Below are positions 44,224-52,798 of a DNA stretch of 64,000 nt, in pieces. Numbering within the stretch: the stretch's first letter is position 1; each line of letters opens with the position of its first letter. Origin of the DNA: SCGC-AAA076-P13 sp963926355 (lineage in GTDB: Bacteria; Pseudomonadota; Gammaproteobacteria; Magnimaribacterales; D2472). The notes beneath the pieces are model-generated. The model was not told the origin of the DNA, made no database searches, and was given only the letters and a program-made list of their open reading frames with translations. Location: contig CAWUWW010000003.1 in NCBI GenBank assembly GCA_963926355.1, positions 1 through 64,000 on the forward strand. Reading direction: 5' to 3'. A program made the position numbers and the translations under genes.

Positions 44224-45564
44224 TTAATTTTGTCCTATTGAGTTATGCAATGTGCCTAGTAATGAATAAGAAAAAGTCTCATCAATACTTATATCTACTA
44301 ATTTACCTATAAAACCAATGTTTTGGAAGTCAAAATTAACAACTCTATTACATTCTGTTCTTGCTTGGAGCTGATGAGCGCTTTTCTTTGATAGACCTGT
44401 CACTAAACATCTTTGTATAGAGCCTATCATGCTCATACTATGCTCTTTATGATGCTTGTTTAATTGTGCTTGAAGAATATTAAGTCTTTCTTTTTTTTCA
44501 GCCGTAGGAGTGCTATCTTCTAGTTTTGATGCGGGGGTGCCAGGTCTTTTAGAGTATATAAAGCTATAAGATGAATCAAATTTAATTTGATTTACTAAGT
44601 CCATGGTTTCATTGAAGTCTTTTTCTGTCTCGCCTGGAAACCCTACTATAAAATCAGATGATACCCTGAGATCTGGTCTATGAGATCTAATTCTCTCAAG
44701 TGCGTCAGTAAAAACATCAACCGTATAATTTCTTTTCATCTTTTCTAAAATTTTATTAGACCCAGATTGAACGGGGAGATGGAGCTGACTAACAAGCTGG
44801 GGAACATATTGATAAACATCAATAAGATCATCGGTCATGTCAAGAGGGTGAGATGTCGTGAACCTAATTCGCTCTACTCCGTCTATATGACTAATTATTT
44901 CTATAAGGTCTGAAAGTCTTAGAATTCTATCTTTATAAGGCATCTTGTAAGAATTAACATTCTGGCCAATAAATGTAATTTCTGAAACACCTTGCTCGGC
45001 CAACCTGGCTACCTCATCAAAAATCTGATCAGGCTTTCTACTTACCTCATCTCCTCTGGTATATGGAACAACGCAAAAAGAGCAATATTTAGAACATCCT
45101 TCCATTATAGCGACAAAACTTGAAGGTCCTGCTGAGGTTGGAGAGGGCAGTGAATCAAACTTTTCTTCTATTGGAAAAGTAATATCTATTGCCTTTATGC
45201 CCTTGCTTTGGTCTATGTCCAAGAGATCTGAAACTCTATGAAGAGTTTGCGGTCCGTATATTAAGTCCACATAAGGTGCTCTTTTTTTAATATTAAGCCC
45301 TTCTTGTGTTGCAACACAGCCTCCAACTCCTATTTTCAGATTTGGGTTTTTTTTCTTAAGTTTGTTTAGCCTACCAAGCTCTGAGAATACCTTTGCTTCA
45401 GCTTTATCTCTTATTGAGCATGTATTTAATAGGATGATATCTGCATCTTCTATATTATTTGTTACCTCTACGCCTCTTTTCTCTTTAAGTATATCAACTG
45501 TCTTTTCGGAGTCATACTCGTTCATTTGACATCCGTAAGTTTTAATATAAAGTTTTGTTCCCAT
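44224..45564 (-). CDS. miaB: tRNA-2-methylthio-N6-dimethylallyladenosine synthase MiaB
   Basis: MiaB (446 aa) is a radical-SAM methylthiotransferase that modifies i6A37 of tRNAs. The N-terminal UPF0004 domain carries the auxiliary cluster cysteines Cys12, Cys49 and Cys83. The radical-SAM cluster is Cys157-x3-Cys161-x2-Cys164 in EGCSKYCSFCVVPYTRG, and a TRAM domain ends the protein. The gene that makes its substrate, miaA, is not in this window. The start lies only 13 bp from the divergent DUF1820 gene. Confidence 0.97.
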   Translation of the reverse strand: MGTKLYIKTYGCQMNEYDSEKTVDILKEKRGVEVTNNIEDADIILLNTCSIRDKAEAKVFSELGRLNKLKKKNPNLKIGVGGCVATQEGLNIKKRAPYVDLIYGPQTLHRVSDLLDIDQSKGIKAIDITFPIEEKFDSLPSPTSAGPSSFVAIMEGCSKYCSFCVVPYTRGDEVSRKPDQIFDEVARLAEQGVSEITFIGQNVNSYKMPYKDRILRLSDLIEIISHIDGVERIRFTTSHPLDMTDDLIDVYQYVPQLVSQLHLPVQSGSNKILEKMKRNYTVDVFTDALERIRSHRPDLRVSSDFIVGFPGETEKDFNETMDLVNQIKFDSSYSFIYSKRPGTPASKLEDSTPTAEKKERLNILQAQLNKHHKEHSMSMIGSIQRCLVTGLSKKSAHQLQARTECNRVVNFDFQNIGFIGKLVDISIDETFSYSLLGTLHNSIGQN

Positions 45565-45569
45565 ATAAT
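45564..45569 (+). promoter_or_regulatory. TATAAT 9 bases before a start codon: possible leaderless promoter
   Basis: A perfect -10 hexamer lies in the 13 bp between the divergent miaB and DUF1820 starts; its first base is the last base of the miaB ATG. A normal start would fall at or within a base or two of the DUF1820 ATG (45578), giving an mRNA with no leader. The -35 position lies in miaB and is not close to consensus. Confidence 0.4.
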
Positions 45570-45577
45570 TAAGTATT

Positions 45578-45904
45578 ATGAAAATAAAGAGCGTTTACAA
45601 GATAATTTTTATGCAGCTTGGTGAAATCTATGAGGTTTTTGCTAATCAAATATATCAAAGTGACATGTACGGTTTTATTGAAGTTGAGGATTATATATTT
45701 AACAAAGATAAACAGCTAGTTGTTGACCCTGCTGCTGAAAAACTTAAAAATGAATTTGCAAAAGTTGAAAGAAGCTATATTCCTATTAATTCAATAATAA
45801 GAATAGATGAAGTGCGGGAATCTGGCGAGGCAAAGATAAAAGAAAATAAAGGCCAAGTTAGCCCTTTCCCTGTAAATATTCACCCTATAAATAACTCAGA
45901 CTAA
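45578..45904 (+). CDS. DUF1820 family protein
   Basis: The 108-residue protein matches the DUF1820 pattern: YKIIFMQLGEIYEVFANQIYQSDMYGFIEVEDYIF, then a basic helix and IPINSIIRIDEVRESGEAKI. It is a small cytoplasmic protein of unknown function that in other gammaproteobacteria also lies beside the miaB region. There is no Shine-Dalgarno upstream. It converges on orn with no gap between stop codons. Confidence 0.88.
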   Translation: MKIKSVYKIIFMQLGEIYEVFANQIYQSDMYGFIEVEDYIFNKDKQLVVDPAAEKLKNEFAKVERSYIPINSIIRIDEVRESGEAKIKENKGQVSPFPVNIHPINNSD

Positions 45905-46456
45905 TTACCCTTCTGGTAAAAATAACTTTTTGTAGAATTTAAGTTCGCCTACTGAATCCTTAATATCTCCCATAGCCCTATGAGATCCTTGCTTCTCGTA
46001 GACTTGAGCCTCATTCATCCACCTAACAGCAACTTCTTTAAATGAAGAAACATCTATATGCCTATAATTAAAATAAGATTCTAGACGGGGCATATACTTA
46101 ATTAAAAAACGCCTATCATGGGAAACTGTATTACCGCACATAGGTGATTGATTGTGGCCTACATATTTTGATATAAATTCAAGAGTTTCAATTTCAGCCA
46201 TTTGCTCTGTTACTGCGCTCTTGTTTACAGAATCAATTAGCCCAGAAGATCCATGTTGGTTTTGATTCCAGTCATCCATTCCCTCAAGAAGAGATTTGGG
46301 CTGACTAACAATAATATTTGGACCTTCGGCTAAAATATTTAATTGAGAATCGGTAATTAAAGTCGCTATTTCGATGATTCTTTCTTTTTCAGGATCTAAT
46401 CCCGTCATCTCTAAATCTATCCAAATTAAGTTTTGTCTTGATTGTTGGCTCTTCAT
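45905..46456 (-). CDS. orn: Oligoribonuclease
   Basis: Orn (183 aa) degrades two-residue RNAs and pGpG, finishing mRNA decay. It is a DEDDh exonuclease: Asp14 and Glu16 in IWIDLEMTGLD, a middle Asp in GNTVSHDRRFL, and the His/Asp pair in HRAMGDIKDS. Length matches E. coli (181). It is divergent from rsgA as in E. coli and Pseudomonas. Confidence 0.97.
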   Translation of the reverse strand: MKSQQSRQNLIWIDLEMTGLDPEKERIIEIATLITDSQLNILAEGPNIIVSQPKSLLEGMDDWNQNQHGSSGLIDSVNKSAVTEQMAEIETLEFISKYVGHNQSPMCGNTVSHDRRFLIKYMPRLESYFNYRHIDVSSFKEVAVRWMNEAQVYEKQGSHRAMGDIKDSVGELKFYKKLFLPEG

Positions 46457-46497
46457 AACTTTTTATATTCCTTCCTTTAGTGTATTTTGTGCTTTAT

Positions 46498-47367
46498 ATG
46501 GAAAAATTTCAAACTGGTTTGGTAATAGAATTCTACTCTAATAGCTGCTTGGTGCGAACCAAAGAGGCAGATATTATCTGTATTGCCATAAAAGATGTTG
46601 TGGTAGGGGATATTGTAAATATTGAAATTATTCAGGATAGTAAAAAAATAAAAGGATTAATTCTTTCAAGAGAACAAAGATTTTCTATTCTGGAGAAAAA
46701 AGAAGTCTTAAAATCTAAGGTTGTTGCGGCAAACGTTACCCATGTAGGAATCCTTGTTACCCAGGAACCCAAAACAAGTGCTGACTTTATTGATAAATGG
46801 GTTCTAACTGCCAATCTATCAAATATCACACCATTTATTATTAATAATAAAATTGACTTAGTACAAGATGAGCAATATCTAGCTAAATTAGAAATTTATA
46901 AAAATTTGAATATTGATTATATGGAGATTTCAGCAAAGACTAGCCAAAACTTAGACCAGGTTTCTAGTTATTTAAAAGGTAAGTGTGTTGTTTTTGTAGG
47001 GAATTCTGGAGCTGGAAAGTCAACCCTTACCACATCACTTACTGGAAAGGATATTAAAACAAATGTCCTCTCTAATAATCAAGGTGTGCACACTACTTCG
47101 ATTTCTACACTTTATGAAATTGATAATGATACAAAAATTATTGATTCGCCTGGTGTTAGAGATTTATATATAACAGGATGGGGTGATAAGGAAATTATTA
47201 AAGGTTTCTCAGAAATTTATGAATTTTCAAGACAGTGTAAATTTAACGATTGCAATCACATTAATAATGAAGGCTGTCATGTGATTGGTAAACTAATGAA
47301 TGGAGAAATAAACGAAAGCAGATACAATAATTTCATAAAATTTAGAGATAGAGAAGAAGATGAATAA
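46498..47367 (+). CDS. rsgA: Ribosome small-subunit GTPase RsgA
   Basis: RsgA checks the 30S decoding centre late in assembly. An N-terminal OB fold (about 1-65) is followed by a circularly permuted GTPase domain: G4 (NNKID) comes first, then Walker A GNSGAGKSTL and G3 (DSPGVRDL). The C-terminal zinc region has CKFNDCNHINNEGCHV. I use ATG 46498 (MEKFQTGLV); GTG 46480 would add six hydrophobic residues. With 289 aa it is shorter than E. coli (350), lacking the N-terminal extension. It overlaps ubiE by 8 bp. Confidence 0.94.
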   Translation: MEKFQTGLVIEFYSNSCLVRTKEADIICIAIKDVVVGDIVNIEIIQDSKKIKGLILSREQRFSILEKKEVLKSKVVAANVTHVGILVTQEPKTSADFIDKWVLTANLSNITPFIINNKIDLVQDEQYLAKLEIYKNLNIDYMEISAKTSQNLDQVSSYLKGKCVVFVGNSGAGKSTLTTSLTGKDIKTNVLSNNQGVHTTSISTLYEIDNDTKIIDSPGVRDLYITGWGDKEIIKGFSEIYEFSRQCKFNDCNHINNEGCHVIGKLMNGEINESRYNNFIKFRDREEDE

Positions 47368-48100
47368 AAAAACTCATTTTGGATTCACAGAAGTAGATGA
47401 AAAAGATAAGAGCGAGCATGTTGGCAAGGTCTTTAGCTCAGTAGCTGGCAACTACGACATTATGAATGATGCTATGTCTATGGGGATGCACAGGTTGTGG
47501 AAAAAAATTCTTGTTGAACTAGCTGGGGTTTCTGACAATGATATTGTTCTTGATATTGCGAGTGGAACGGGAGATATCGCCAAGTTAATTGCCAAAGAAT
47601 ACCCTAGTACCGAAATCTATATGTCAGATATTAATATGGATATGTTAACTGAAGGTAGAAATAGGGCTATAAATGAGGGCTTTTCTTCCAATACCCACTT
47701 TTGCCAATTAAGCGGGGAAACAATTCCCTTTGCAGATAATACTTTTAATTTAATTACGATAGGCTTTGGTTTAAGAAATTTTACTAATAAAGATAAAGGT
47801 CTCAAAGAGATGAAAAGATGTCTTAAAGATGATGGTAGATTGCTTATTTTAGAATTTTCAAAACCTATCAATCCATTATTTTCAAAAGTTTATGACTGGT
47901 ATTCATTTAATATCCTGCCAAAACTAGGGGCGATGTTGGCCAATGACTCAGAGAGTTATAAATACCTAGCAGAGTCTATTAGGATGCACCCCAACCAAGA
48001 AGGTCTTCAAGAAATGGTTATTGAGGCTGGATTCAAAAAATGTAAATTTTATAATTTGCTTAATGGTATCGTGGCTATTCATGTTGCATATGGAAAATAA
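47360..48100 (+). CDS. ubiE: Ubiquinone/menaquinone C-methyltransferase UbiE
   Basis: UbiE (246 aa) is the SAM-dependent C-methyltransferase of quinone synthesis. Motif I is VLDIASGTGDIAKLIAK, and the UbiE signatures FGLRNFTNKDKGLKEMKRCLK and LEFSKP are present. The N terminus, GKVFSSVAGNYDIMNDAMSMGMHRLWK, is also diagnostic. It is the first gene of a ubiE-ubiJ-ubiB-tatABC run in the same order as E. coli. Confidence 0.96.
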   Translation: MNKKTHFGFTEVDEKDKSEHVGKVFSSVAGNYDIMNDAMSMGMHRLWKKILVELAGVSDNDIVLDIASGTGDIAKLIAKEYPSTEIYMSDINMDMLTEGRNRAINEGFSSNTHFCQLSGETIPFADNTFNLITIGFGLRNFTNKDKGLKEMKRCLKDDGRLLILEFSKPINPLFSKVYDWYSFNILPKLGAMLANDSESYKYLAESIRMHPNQEGLQEMVIEAGFKKCKFYNLLNGIVAIHVAYGK

Positions 48101-48593
48101 TCTTAAAGAGGCTTTATCTAATTTTTTGAATGATATTGAAGAGGCCTCCCCTAATTCAAAAAGCTCACTTTATAGTATTTACCCAATTAGTTTTTCTTTA
48201 GAAATAAAGGGGCATAAAAAAATCTATATTCAGCTTAATAAAGAATATAAAAAGATTTCTTTTAAAGAGTCAATTTCATCAGATTTTGAAATACAAACTA
48301 ATATTGCTGAGATTTTTCAACTTATTTTTACAAAGAAACTAAAAAGGAGCATGTTATCAGGAGATGTTGAACTAGCGATGGTTATGATGAATATTATAAT
48401 AAAAGCTGATGTTAATTTTATCTTTCTAGTTGATAAATATTTTGGGAATATTCCTGCCGTTACGGCTCATCTAGTTAAAGAAAAATTATTTACTAAAGAA
48501 AGAAGTGATTTAAATCATGGGAATCCTCTTCAAGCTAAATTAAGAGACCTTGCAATAAGAGTTGATAGATTAGAGGCTATAAATAGCTTATGA
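48090..48593 (+). CDS. ubiJ: Ubiquinone synthesis accessory factor UbiJ (SCP2 domain)
   Basis: UbiJ (167 aa) binds lipid intermediates in the aerobic Ubi complex. The middle part shows the SCP2-like fold (YSIYPISFSLEIKGHKKIYIQL, SGDVELAMVMMNIIIKA), and the C-terminal helix DLAIRVDRLEAINSL is typical. The start is ATG 48090, or ATG 48081 three codons earlier; both lie inside the ubiE end. Shorter than E. coli (201), which may mean a reduced N-terminal part. Identified as much by position as by sequence. Confidence 0.82.
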   Translation: MENNLKEALSNFLNDIEEASPNSKSSLYSIYPISFSLEIKGHKKIYIQLNKEYKKISFKESISSDFEIQTNIAEIFQLIFTKKLKRSMLSGDVELAMVMMNIIIKADVNFIFLVDKYFGNIPAVTAHLVKEKLFTKERSDLNHGNPLQAKLRDLAIRVDRLEAINSL

Positions 48594-50071
48594 ATATAGT
48601 CGTTCTTATTTACCAGGGTCTTAAAATGTCCTTTTTAGGATTGAGATTTGGTATCTTTAGAAATTCAGATGGTAGAAATTTAGCTCATTTTCTAGAATCT
48701 CTAGGGCCTATTTTTATAAAATTTGGTCAGTTACTTTCTACTCGCACAGATATTCTAGATATTGAAACAGCAAAAAATTTACAAGGGCTTACGGACAGCT
48801 GCAAACCATTCCCTGTTTCCACTTTAAGAAAAATTGTTGAAAAAGAGCTTGGAGAATCTATAGAGGATCTTTTTGATGACTTTAATGATAAGCCCCTTGC
48901 AGCAGCTTCTCTTGCTCAAGTTCATTCTGCAAAACTAAAAAATGGTCGCGAGGTAGTTATTAAAGTACTAAGGCCTAATATAGAAAAAGAAGTTAGGAAA
49001 AACTTGAGACTTCTTAAAGCAGCAGCAAAATTTTGTACCTATGTTTACTCCCAAAGTCATAGACTAAAACCACTTGAAGTTGTCAGGGATTACGAAAGCA
49101 CCATCCTTAGAGAATTAGATTTAAAGCTTGAAGCAGCGAATACGAATCTTACTAGAAAAAACTTTGCCAATTCTGAAGAGCTATACATACCAGAAGTATT
49201 TTGGGAAATGACAACTAATAAAGTAATGGTTCTTGAAAGAATAGATGGCATACCTTGTACAGATATTGAACAAATAGAAAAGCATGGGATCAATAAGCAA
49301 AGGCTTGCTGAAAATGGGGTCATGATATTTCTTAACCAAGTCTTTAGAGATAACTTCTTTCATGCCGATATGCACCCTGGTAATATTTTTGTATCTAAAA
49401 AACACCCTGAAACCCCAGGCTATATAGCAATTGACTGCGCAATAACTGGCTCTTTATCAAATGAAGAAAGGTACATGCTAGCAAGAATGCTTCAAGCAGT
49501 TCTGAAACAAAAATATAAATCTTTAGCTCAGTTATTTATAGGCTCTGGATGGGTTAATACTGATACCAATATTAATGAACTTGAAAATACTTTAAGAGCT
49601 TGTTGCGAGCCTATTTTTGAAAAGCCCTTGTCTGAAATTGAATTTGGTAAATTACTCTTATATCTTTTTCAAAGCACTCGACCATATGGCCTATCCCTTC
49701 AGCCATCTTTAGTGCTTCTTCAAAAAACATTAATTCATATTGAGGGTATGGGCAGACAGATTTACCCTGAATTAAACTTCTGGGGCATAGCTGAGCCTTA
49801 CCTTGATAACTGGCTTAAAGAGCAATTTAGCCCACTTAAACTTAAAGATTTTATTATTGAAAATAAAGAAGATCTTTTCCTTAAAGCATCGGAGATGCCT
49901 GGCTTTATATACGAGGCTCTTGACGAGCTTAAGGGCTATTCAAATAATAGAAAATCAAATGACGAAAAGCTCCACAAGATGGAAATGCAGCTACAAAAAC
50001 AAAAATACATCCTATGGTTCTTTGGAATTGGTATAATTATTATATGGGGTATCTTTGTAATACTTTCATAG
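48590..50071 (+). CDS. ubiB: Ubiquinone synthesis protein kinase-like UbiB
   Basis: UbiB (493 aa) is an atypical kinase/ATPase of the UbiB/ABC1/ADCK family needed for ubiquinone synthesis. The family KxGQ motif is FIKFGQLLSTRTDI; then comes PLAAASLAQVHSAKLKNGREVVIKVLRP (Ala-rich loop with the Lys), and DNFFHADMHPGNIF with the catalytic Asp. A membrane segment ends the protein (about 468-490). It overlaps ubiJ by 4 bp. tatA starts 9 bp downstream. Confidence 0.95.
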   Translation: MNIVVLIYQGLKMSFLGLRFGIFRNSDGRNLAHFLESLGPIFIKFGQLLSTRTDILDIETAKNLQGLTDSCKPFPVSTLRKIVEKELGESIEDLFDDFNDKPLAAASLAQVHSAKLKNGREVVIKVLRPNIEKEVRKNLRLLKAAAKFCTYVYSQSHRLKPLEVVRDYESTILRELDLKLEAANTNLTRKNFANSEELYIPEVFWEMTTNKVMVLERIDGIPCTDIEQIEKHGINKQRLAENGVMIFLNQVFRDNFFHADMHPGNIFVSKKHPETPGYIAIDCAITGSLSNEERYMLARMLQAVLKQKYKSLAQLFIGSGWVNTDTNINELENTLRACCEPIFEKPLSEIEFGKLLLYLFQSTRPYGLSLQPSLVLLQKTLIHIEGMGRQIYPELNFWGIAEPYLDNWLKEQFSPLKLKDFIIENKEDLFLKASEMPGFIYEALDELKGYSNNRKSNDEKLHKMEMQLQKQKYILWFFGIGIIIIWGIFVILS

Positions 50072-50080
50072 GAGATTCAT

Positions 50081-50245
50081 ATGGGCTTTGGTGGAATAAG
50101 TGTATGGCAACTACTAATAATTTTAGTCGTAGTTCTTTTAATTTTTGGAAGCGGTAAATTAAAATCTTTAGGCTCTGATCTTGGAGCAAGTCTTAAGGGT
50201 TTTAAAAAAGCTGTGAAAGACGAAGAAAAAGAAAAAGACGAATAA
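50081..50245 (+). CDS. tatA: Sec-independent translocase subunit TatA (short)
   Basis: A 54-residue frame between ubiB and tatB reads MGFGGISVWQLLIILVVVLL, then IFGSGKLKSLGSDLGASLKGFKKAV and an acidic/basic tail KDEEKEKDE. The single membrane span, the FG hinge and the amphipathic helix are those of TatA, which forms the protein-conducting assembly of the Tat pathway. It is shorter than E. coli TatA (89 aa), missing most of the C-terminal tail. GGAG sits just before the ATG. Confidence 0.93.
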   Translation: MGFGGISVWQLLIILVVVLLIFGSGKLKSLGSDLGASLKGFKKAVKDEEKEKDE

Positions 50246-50248
50246 CAA

Positions 50249-50497
50249 TTGTTTCAAATAGGCTTTCTAGAAATTGCGGTTATCCTTATCCTAGGACTCA
50301 TCATTGTTGGTCCGACCAGACTTCCTGAGCTCATAAAAACTTGGCTAAAATATTATAAAAAAATTCAAAGACAAATTTCTAATTTTCAAAAAGATATTGA
50401 AATAGAGATTGGTACTGATGAAATTAAGAAAGACGTATTTAATGAGATGCGAATGGAAGAGTTAGATCTTTCAGGAGAATCTAAAGAAGATGAATAA
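50249..50497 (+). CDS. tatB: Sec-independent translocase subunit TatB (short)
   Basis: TatB (82 aa) pairs with TatC to recognise twin-arginine substrates. The N terminus MFQIGFLEIAVILILGLIIVGPTRLPELIK has the membrane span with the conserved Glu and the GP hinge, followed by an amphipathic helix. The product is far shorter than in E. coli (171 aa). The start is TTG at 50249, 3 bp after the tatA stop; no ATG fits. It overlaps tatC by 8 bp. Confidence 0.92.
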   Translation: MFQIGFLEIAVILILGLIIVGPTRLPELIKTWLKYYKKIQRQISNFQKDIEIEIGTDEIKKDVFNEMRMEELDLSGESKEDE

Positions 50498-51191
50498 AGA
50501 ATCTATTTCAAGTCACCTTCTAGAGCTTCGAACCAGACTTATTAGAATACTAATATGCCTAGGTATTCTTTCAGTTGCTGGGATTCCTTTTGCATCTGAG
50601 ATATATGCCTTTATAGCGTCTCCACTTCTAGATATCTTGCCAGCTGGCAGCTCTATGATTGCCACTCAAGTAACATCGCCTTTTATGGCACCGCTAAAAC
50701 TAGTTCTTTTTTCTGCATTATTACTAACTATGCCTTATCTCTTTTACGAGCTATGGATGTTTATATCTCCAGGGCTTTATAAAAATGAAAAGTCATTTGT
50801 AGCACCATTAATGATTTCGACTATTTTCTTATTTTCAGCAGGCGTGGCTTTTGCATACCTTGTAGTTCTTCCAATAATATTTACATTTTTTATTGGGGTT
50901 GCTCCTGAATCTATTCAGGTAATGACAGATATCAACCAGTATCTAAGTTTTGTAATTAAGCTTATTTTTGCATTTGGAATAGCATTTGAAATTCCAGTAG
51001 CGACCTTCCTTCTTATAAGAACAGGTATCGTAAAAAAAGAATCCTTAATTAAGGCTAGGCCTTATTTAATTATTCTGTTCTTTGTTATTGGAATGCTTTT
51101 GACACCACCTGATATCTTCTCTCAACTTTTTCTAGCTATACCAATGTGGTTATTATTTGAAGTTGGCCTTGTAGTTTCAAAGAAAAACTAG
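50490..51191 (+). CDS. tatC: Sec-independent translocase subunit TatC
   Basis: TatC (233 aa) is the substrate receptor of the Tat system, with six membrane segments. The N-terminal HLLELRTRLIRI, the PFMAPLKLVLFSALLLTMPY region, the YELWMFISPGLYKNEK loop and FGIAFEIPVATFLLIRTGI are family hallmarks. The length is slightly under E. coli (258). It ends 1 bp from the converging LOG-family gene. Confidence 0.96.
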   Translation: MNKESISSHLLELRTRLIRILICLGILSVAGIPFASEIYAFIASPLLDILPAGSSMIATQVTSPFMAPLKLVLFSALLLTMPYLFYELWMFISPGLYKNEKSFVAPLMISTIFLFSAGVAFAYLVVLPIIFTFFIGVAPESIQVMTDINQYLSFVIKLIFAFGIAFEIPVATFLLIRTGIVKKESLIKARPYLIILFFVIGMLLTPPDIFSQLFLAIPMWLLFEVGLVVSKKN

Positions 51192-51192
51192 A

Positions 51193-51774
51193 TTAAAGTC
51201 CCAACCTATTAGTCCAATCACTATCAGATGGCCTTGTGTTATTAACAATCCTTTCAAGCAAATCTTCACAAGAATCAGAAATGATTAAATTATTAAAGTT
51301 TGCCTCAGATATAAATCCTTCCTCAACTGCTTTTTGCATCCAGGCAATCAGGTGGTCATAGTATCCAGCGGTGTTTAAGAGTCCTATTGGTTTATTTATT
51401 AAACCTAACTGGTTACTCGCCATTATTTCAGCAAGCTCGTCCAGGGAGCCTATGCCTCCAGAAAGTACTATAAAAGCATCGGACCTTTCCATGAAAATAT
51501 CTTTTCTATCAAGAAGCGTATCGGTAATAATAAGTTCTTTTACCTTTGGGTTAACTAATTCAAGTTCAATCAGTGACTTTAAAGATATCGCAATAACCTC
51601 TACCCCATTATCCATGGCAGCAGCAGAAACAATACCCATCAACCCGACATTGCCACCACCAAAAACAACATTAATTCCTTTTTGGGCAATCAGCTCTCCC
51701 ATTTTTTTTGCTTCTTCAGCAAAAATTGGATTTTTACCTGAGTGAGCTCCACAGAAAACAGAAATATTTTTCAT
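51193..51774 (-). CDS. LOG-family (TIGR00730) Rossmann-fold protein
   Basis: The 193-residue protein belongs to the family of cytokinin-riboside 5'-monophosphate phosphoribohydrolases and nucleotide 5'-monophosphate nucleosidases. It has VFCGAHSGKNPIF, VVFGGGNVGLMGIVS and LLDRKDIFMERSDAFI. The diagnostic PGGxGTxxE motif is changed to S105-G-G-I-G-S-L-D-E113: the Pro and Thr are both Ser, while the Gly residues and catalytic Glu remain. Probably a nucleotide-cleaving housekeeping enzyme. It starts just after the aldolase stop (1 bp between), so it is in the carbon operon. Confidence 0.88.
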   Translation of the reverse strand: MKNISVFCGAHSGKNPIFAEEAKKMGELIAQKGINVVFGGGNVGLMGIVSAAAMDNGVEVIAISLKSLIELELVNPKVKELIITDTLLDRKDIFMERSDAFIVLSGGIGSLDELAEIMASNQLGLINKPIGLLNTAGYYDHLIAWMQKAVEEGFISEANFNNLIISDSCEDLLERIVNNTRPSDSDWTNRLGL

Positions 51775-51775
51775 A

Positions 51776-52786
51776 TTAATCCTCTAACCCCTCATTCCAT
51801 TGTCCTAGCGCTGCCAATTTATTCATCTTAGCTCTGTGAGATAGGGCGTCTTGGGCAATAAACACATTCTCTGGTTTTCCCATCCAAGCTTTAAGGGTTG
51901 GCGCTTGAAGCGCTCTTCCGTATGAAAAACTTAACTTCCAGTTAAAGCCACCAATTTTATTCATAGCATCTAAGTGGGCAGTAGCCAGAAGCTCTGATTG
52001 CCCGCCTGATAGGAAAGTTATTGCTGGGAGTTCCGATGGAACATTTGCCTTTAGACAATCTAAAGTTCTTTGAGCTACCTCATTTATACTTGCTTGGTGA
52101 GAGCAAGTTGCTCCTGCCGTAACCATATTAGGTTTTAATATAGTCCCTTTTATATTTACTTCATTTTTATTTAAATGATGAAATAAAGATTTTAAAGATC
52201 TATCTGTTACTTCGAAGCAGTCATCAATAGAATGACTTCCTTCCATTAAAACTTCGGGCTCAACCATTGGAACCATGCCATTGTCTTGAACAATCTTTGC
52301 ATAATCAGCCAAGGCTTTCATGTTGGCATCAATACAATGATCAGTGGGCATATTATTGCCTATTTTTATAACAGCTCTCCATTTAGTAAATTTAGCTCCT
52401 AGTTCGAAATACTCTTTAAGTCTTTCATCCAAGCCGTCTAAGCCGACCGTAACTGTTTCTTCTGATTCTCCAATAGGCTGAAGTCCTTTATCTACTTTTA
52501 TTCCTGGTAATGCTCCATGAGAATTCATAATCTCTACTAAGGAAGTTCCATCTTTTGCATGCTGCCTTATCGTTTCATCAAAAAGAATTACCCCTCCAAT
52601 ATTGTCTTGTAATGCACCTGATGTAAAAAGCATCTCTCTATAATCTCTTCTGCTTTCTTCTGTTGATTCAACTCCAATAGTATTAAACCTTTTCGTGCAA
52701 GTTGGATTACTCTCATCTGCAGCAAGAATACCCTTACCATCGGAAACTATATAGGATGCTATTTCTTCTAAACTATTTAATGACAT
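51776..52786 (-). CDS. Fructose-bisphosphate aldolase, class I (eukaryote-type)
   Basis: The 336-residue enzyme splits fructose-1,6-bisphosphate through a Schiff base. It resembles animal and plant class I aldolases: GKGILAADESNPTCTKRF at the N terminus, Lys141 in WRAVIKIGNNMPT, Schiff-base Lys218 in GTILKPNMVTAG, and LSGGQSELLATAHL followed by FSYGRALQAPTLKAW. The C-terminal tail with the active-site Tyr of muscle aldolase is missing. It is unrelated in sequence to the zinc class II FbaA that follows pgk in E. coli, so it occupies the usual fba place with a different enzyme. A strong GAGGAG ribosome site precedes the ATG. Confidence 0.94.
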   Translation of the reverse strand: MSLNSLEEIASYIVSDGKGILAADESNPTCTKRFNTIGVESTEESRRDYREMLFTSGALQDNIGGVILFDETIRQHAKDGTSLVEIMNSHGALPGIKVDKGLQPIGESEETVTVGLDGLDERLKEYFELGAKFTKWRAVIKIGNNMPTDHCIDANMKALADYAKIVQDNGMVPMVEPEVLMEGSHSIDDCFEVTDRSLKSLFHHLNKNEVNIKGTILKPNMVTAGATCSHQASINEVAQRTLDCLKANVPSELPAITFLSGGQSELLATAHLDAMNKIGGFNWKLSFSYGRALQAPTLKAWMGKPENVFIAQDALSHRAKMNKLAALGQWNEGLED

Positions 52787-52798
52787 TTTTTCTCCTCT

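Noticed and set aside
51371..51745. 124-codon plus-strand frame opposite the LOG-family gene
   Set aside because: It lies wholly antisense to a clear family member, has Ser/Pro/Ile-rich composition typical of reversed codons, and no ribosome site or family motif.
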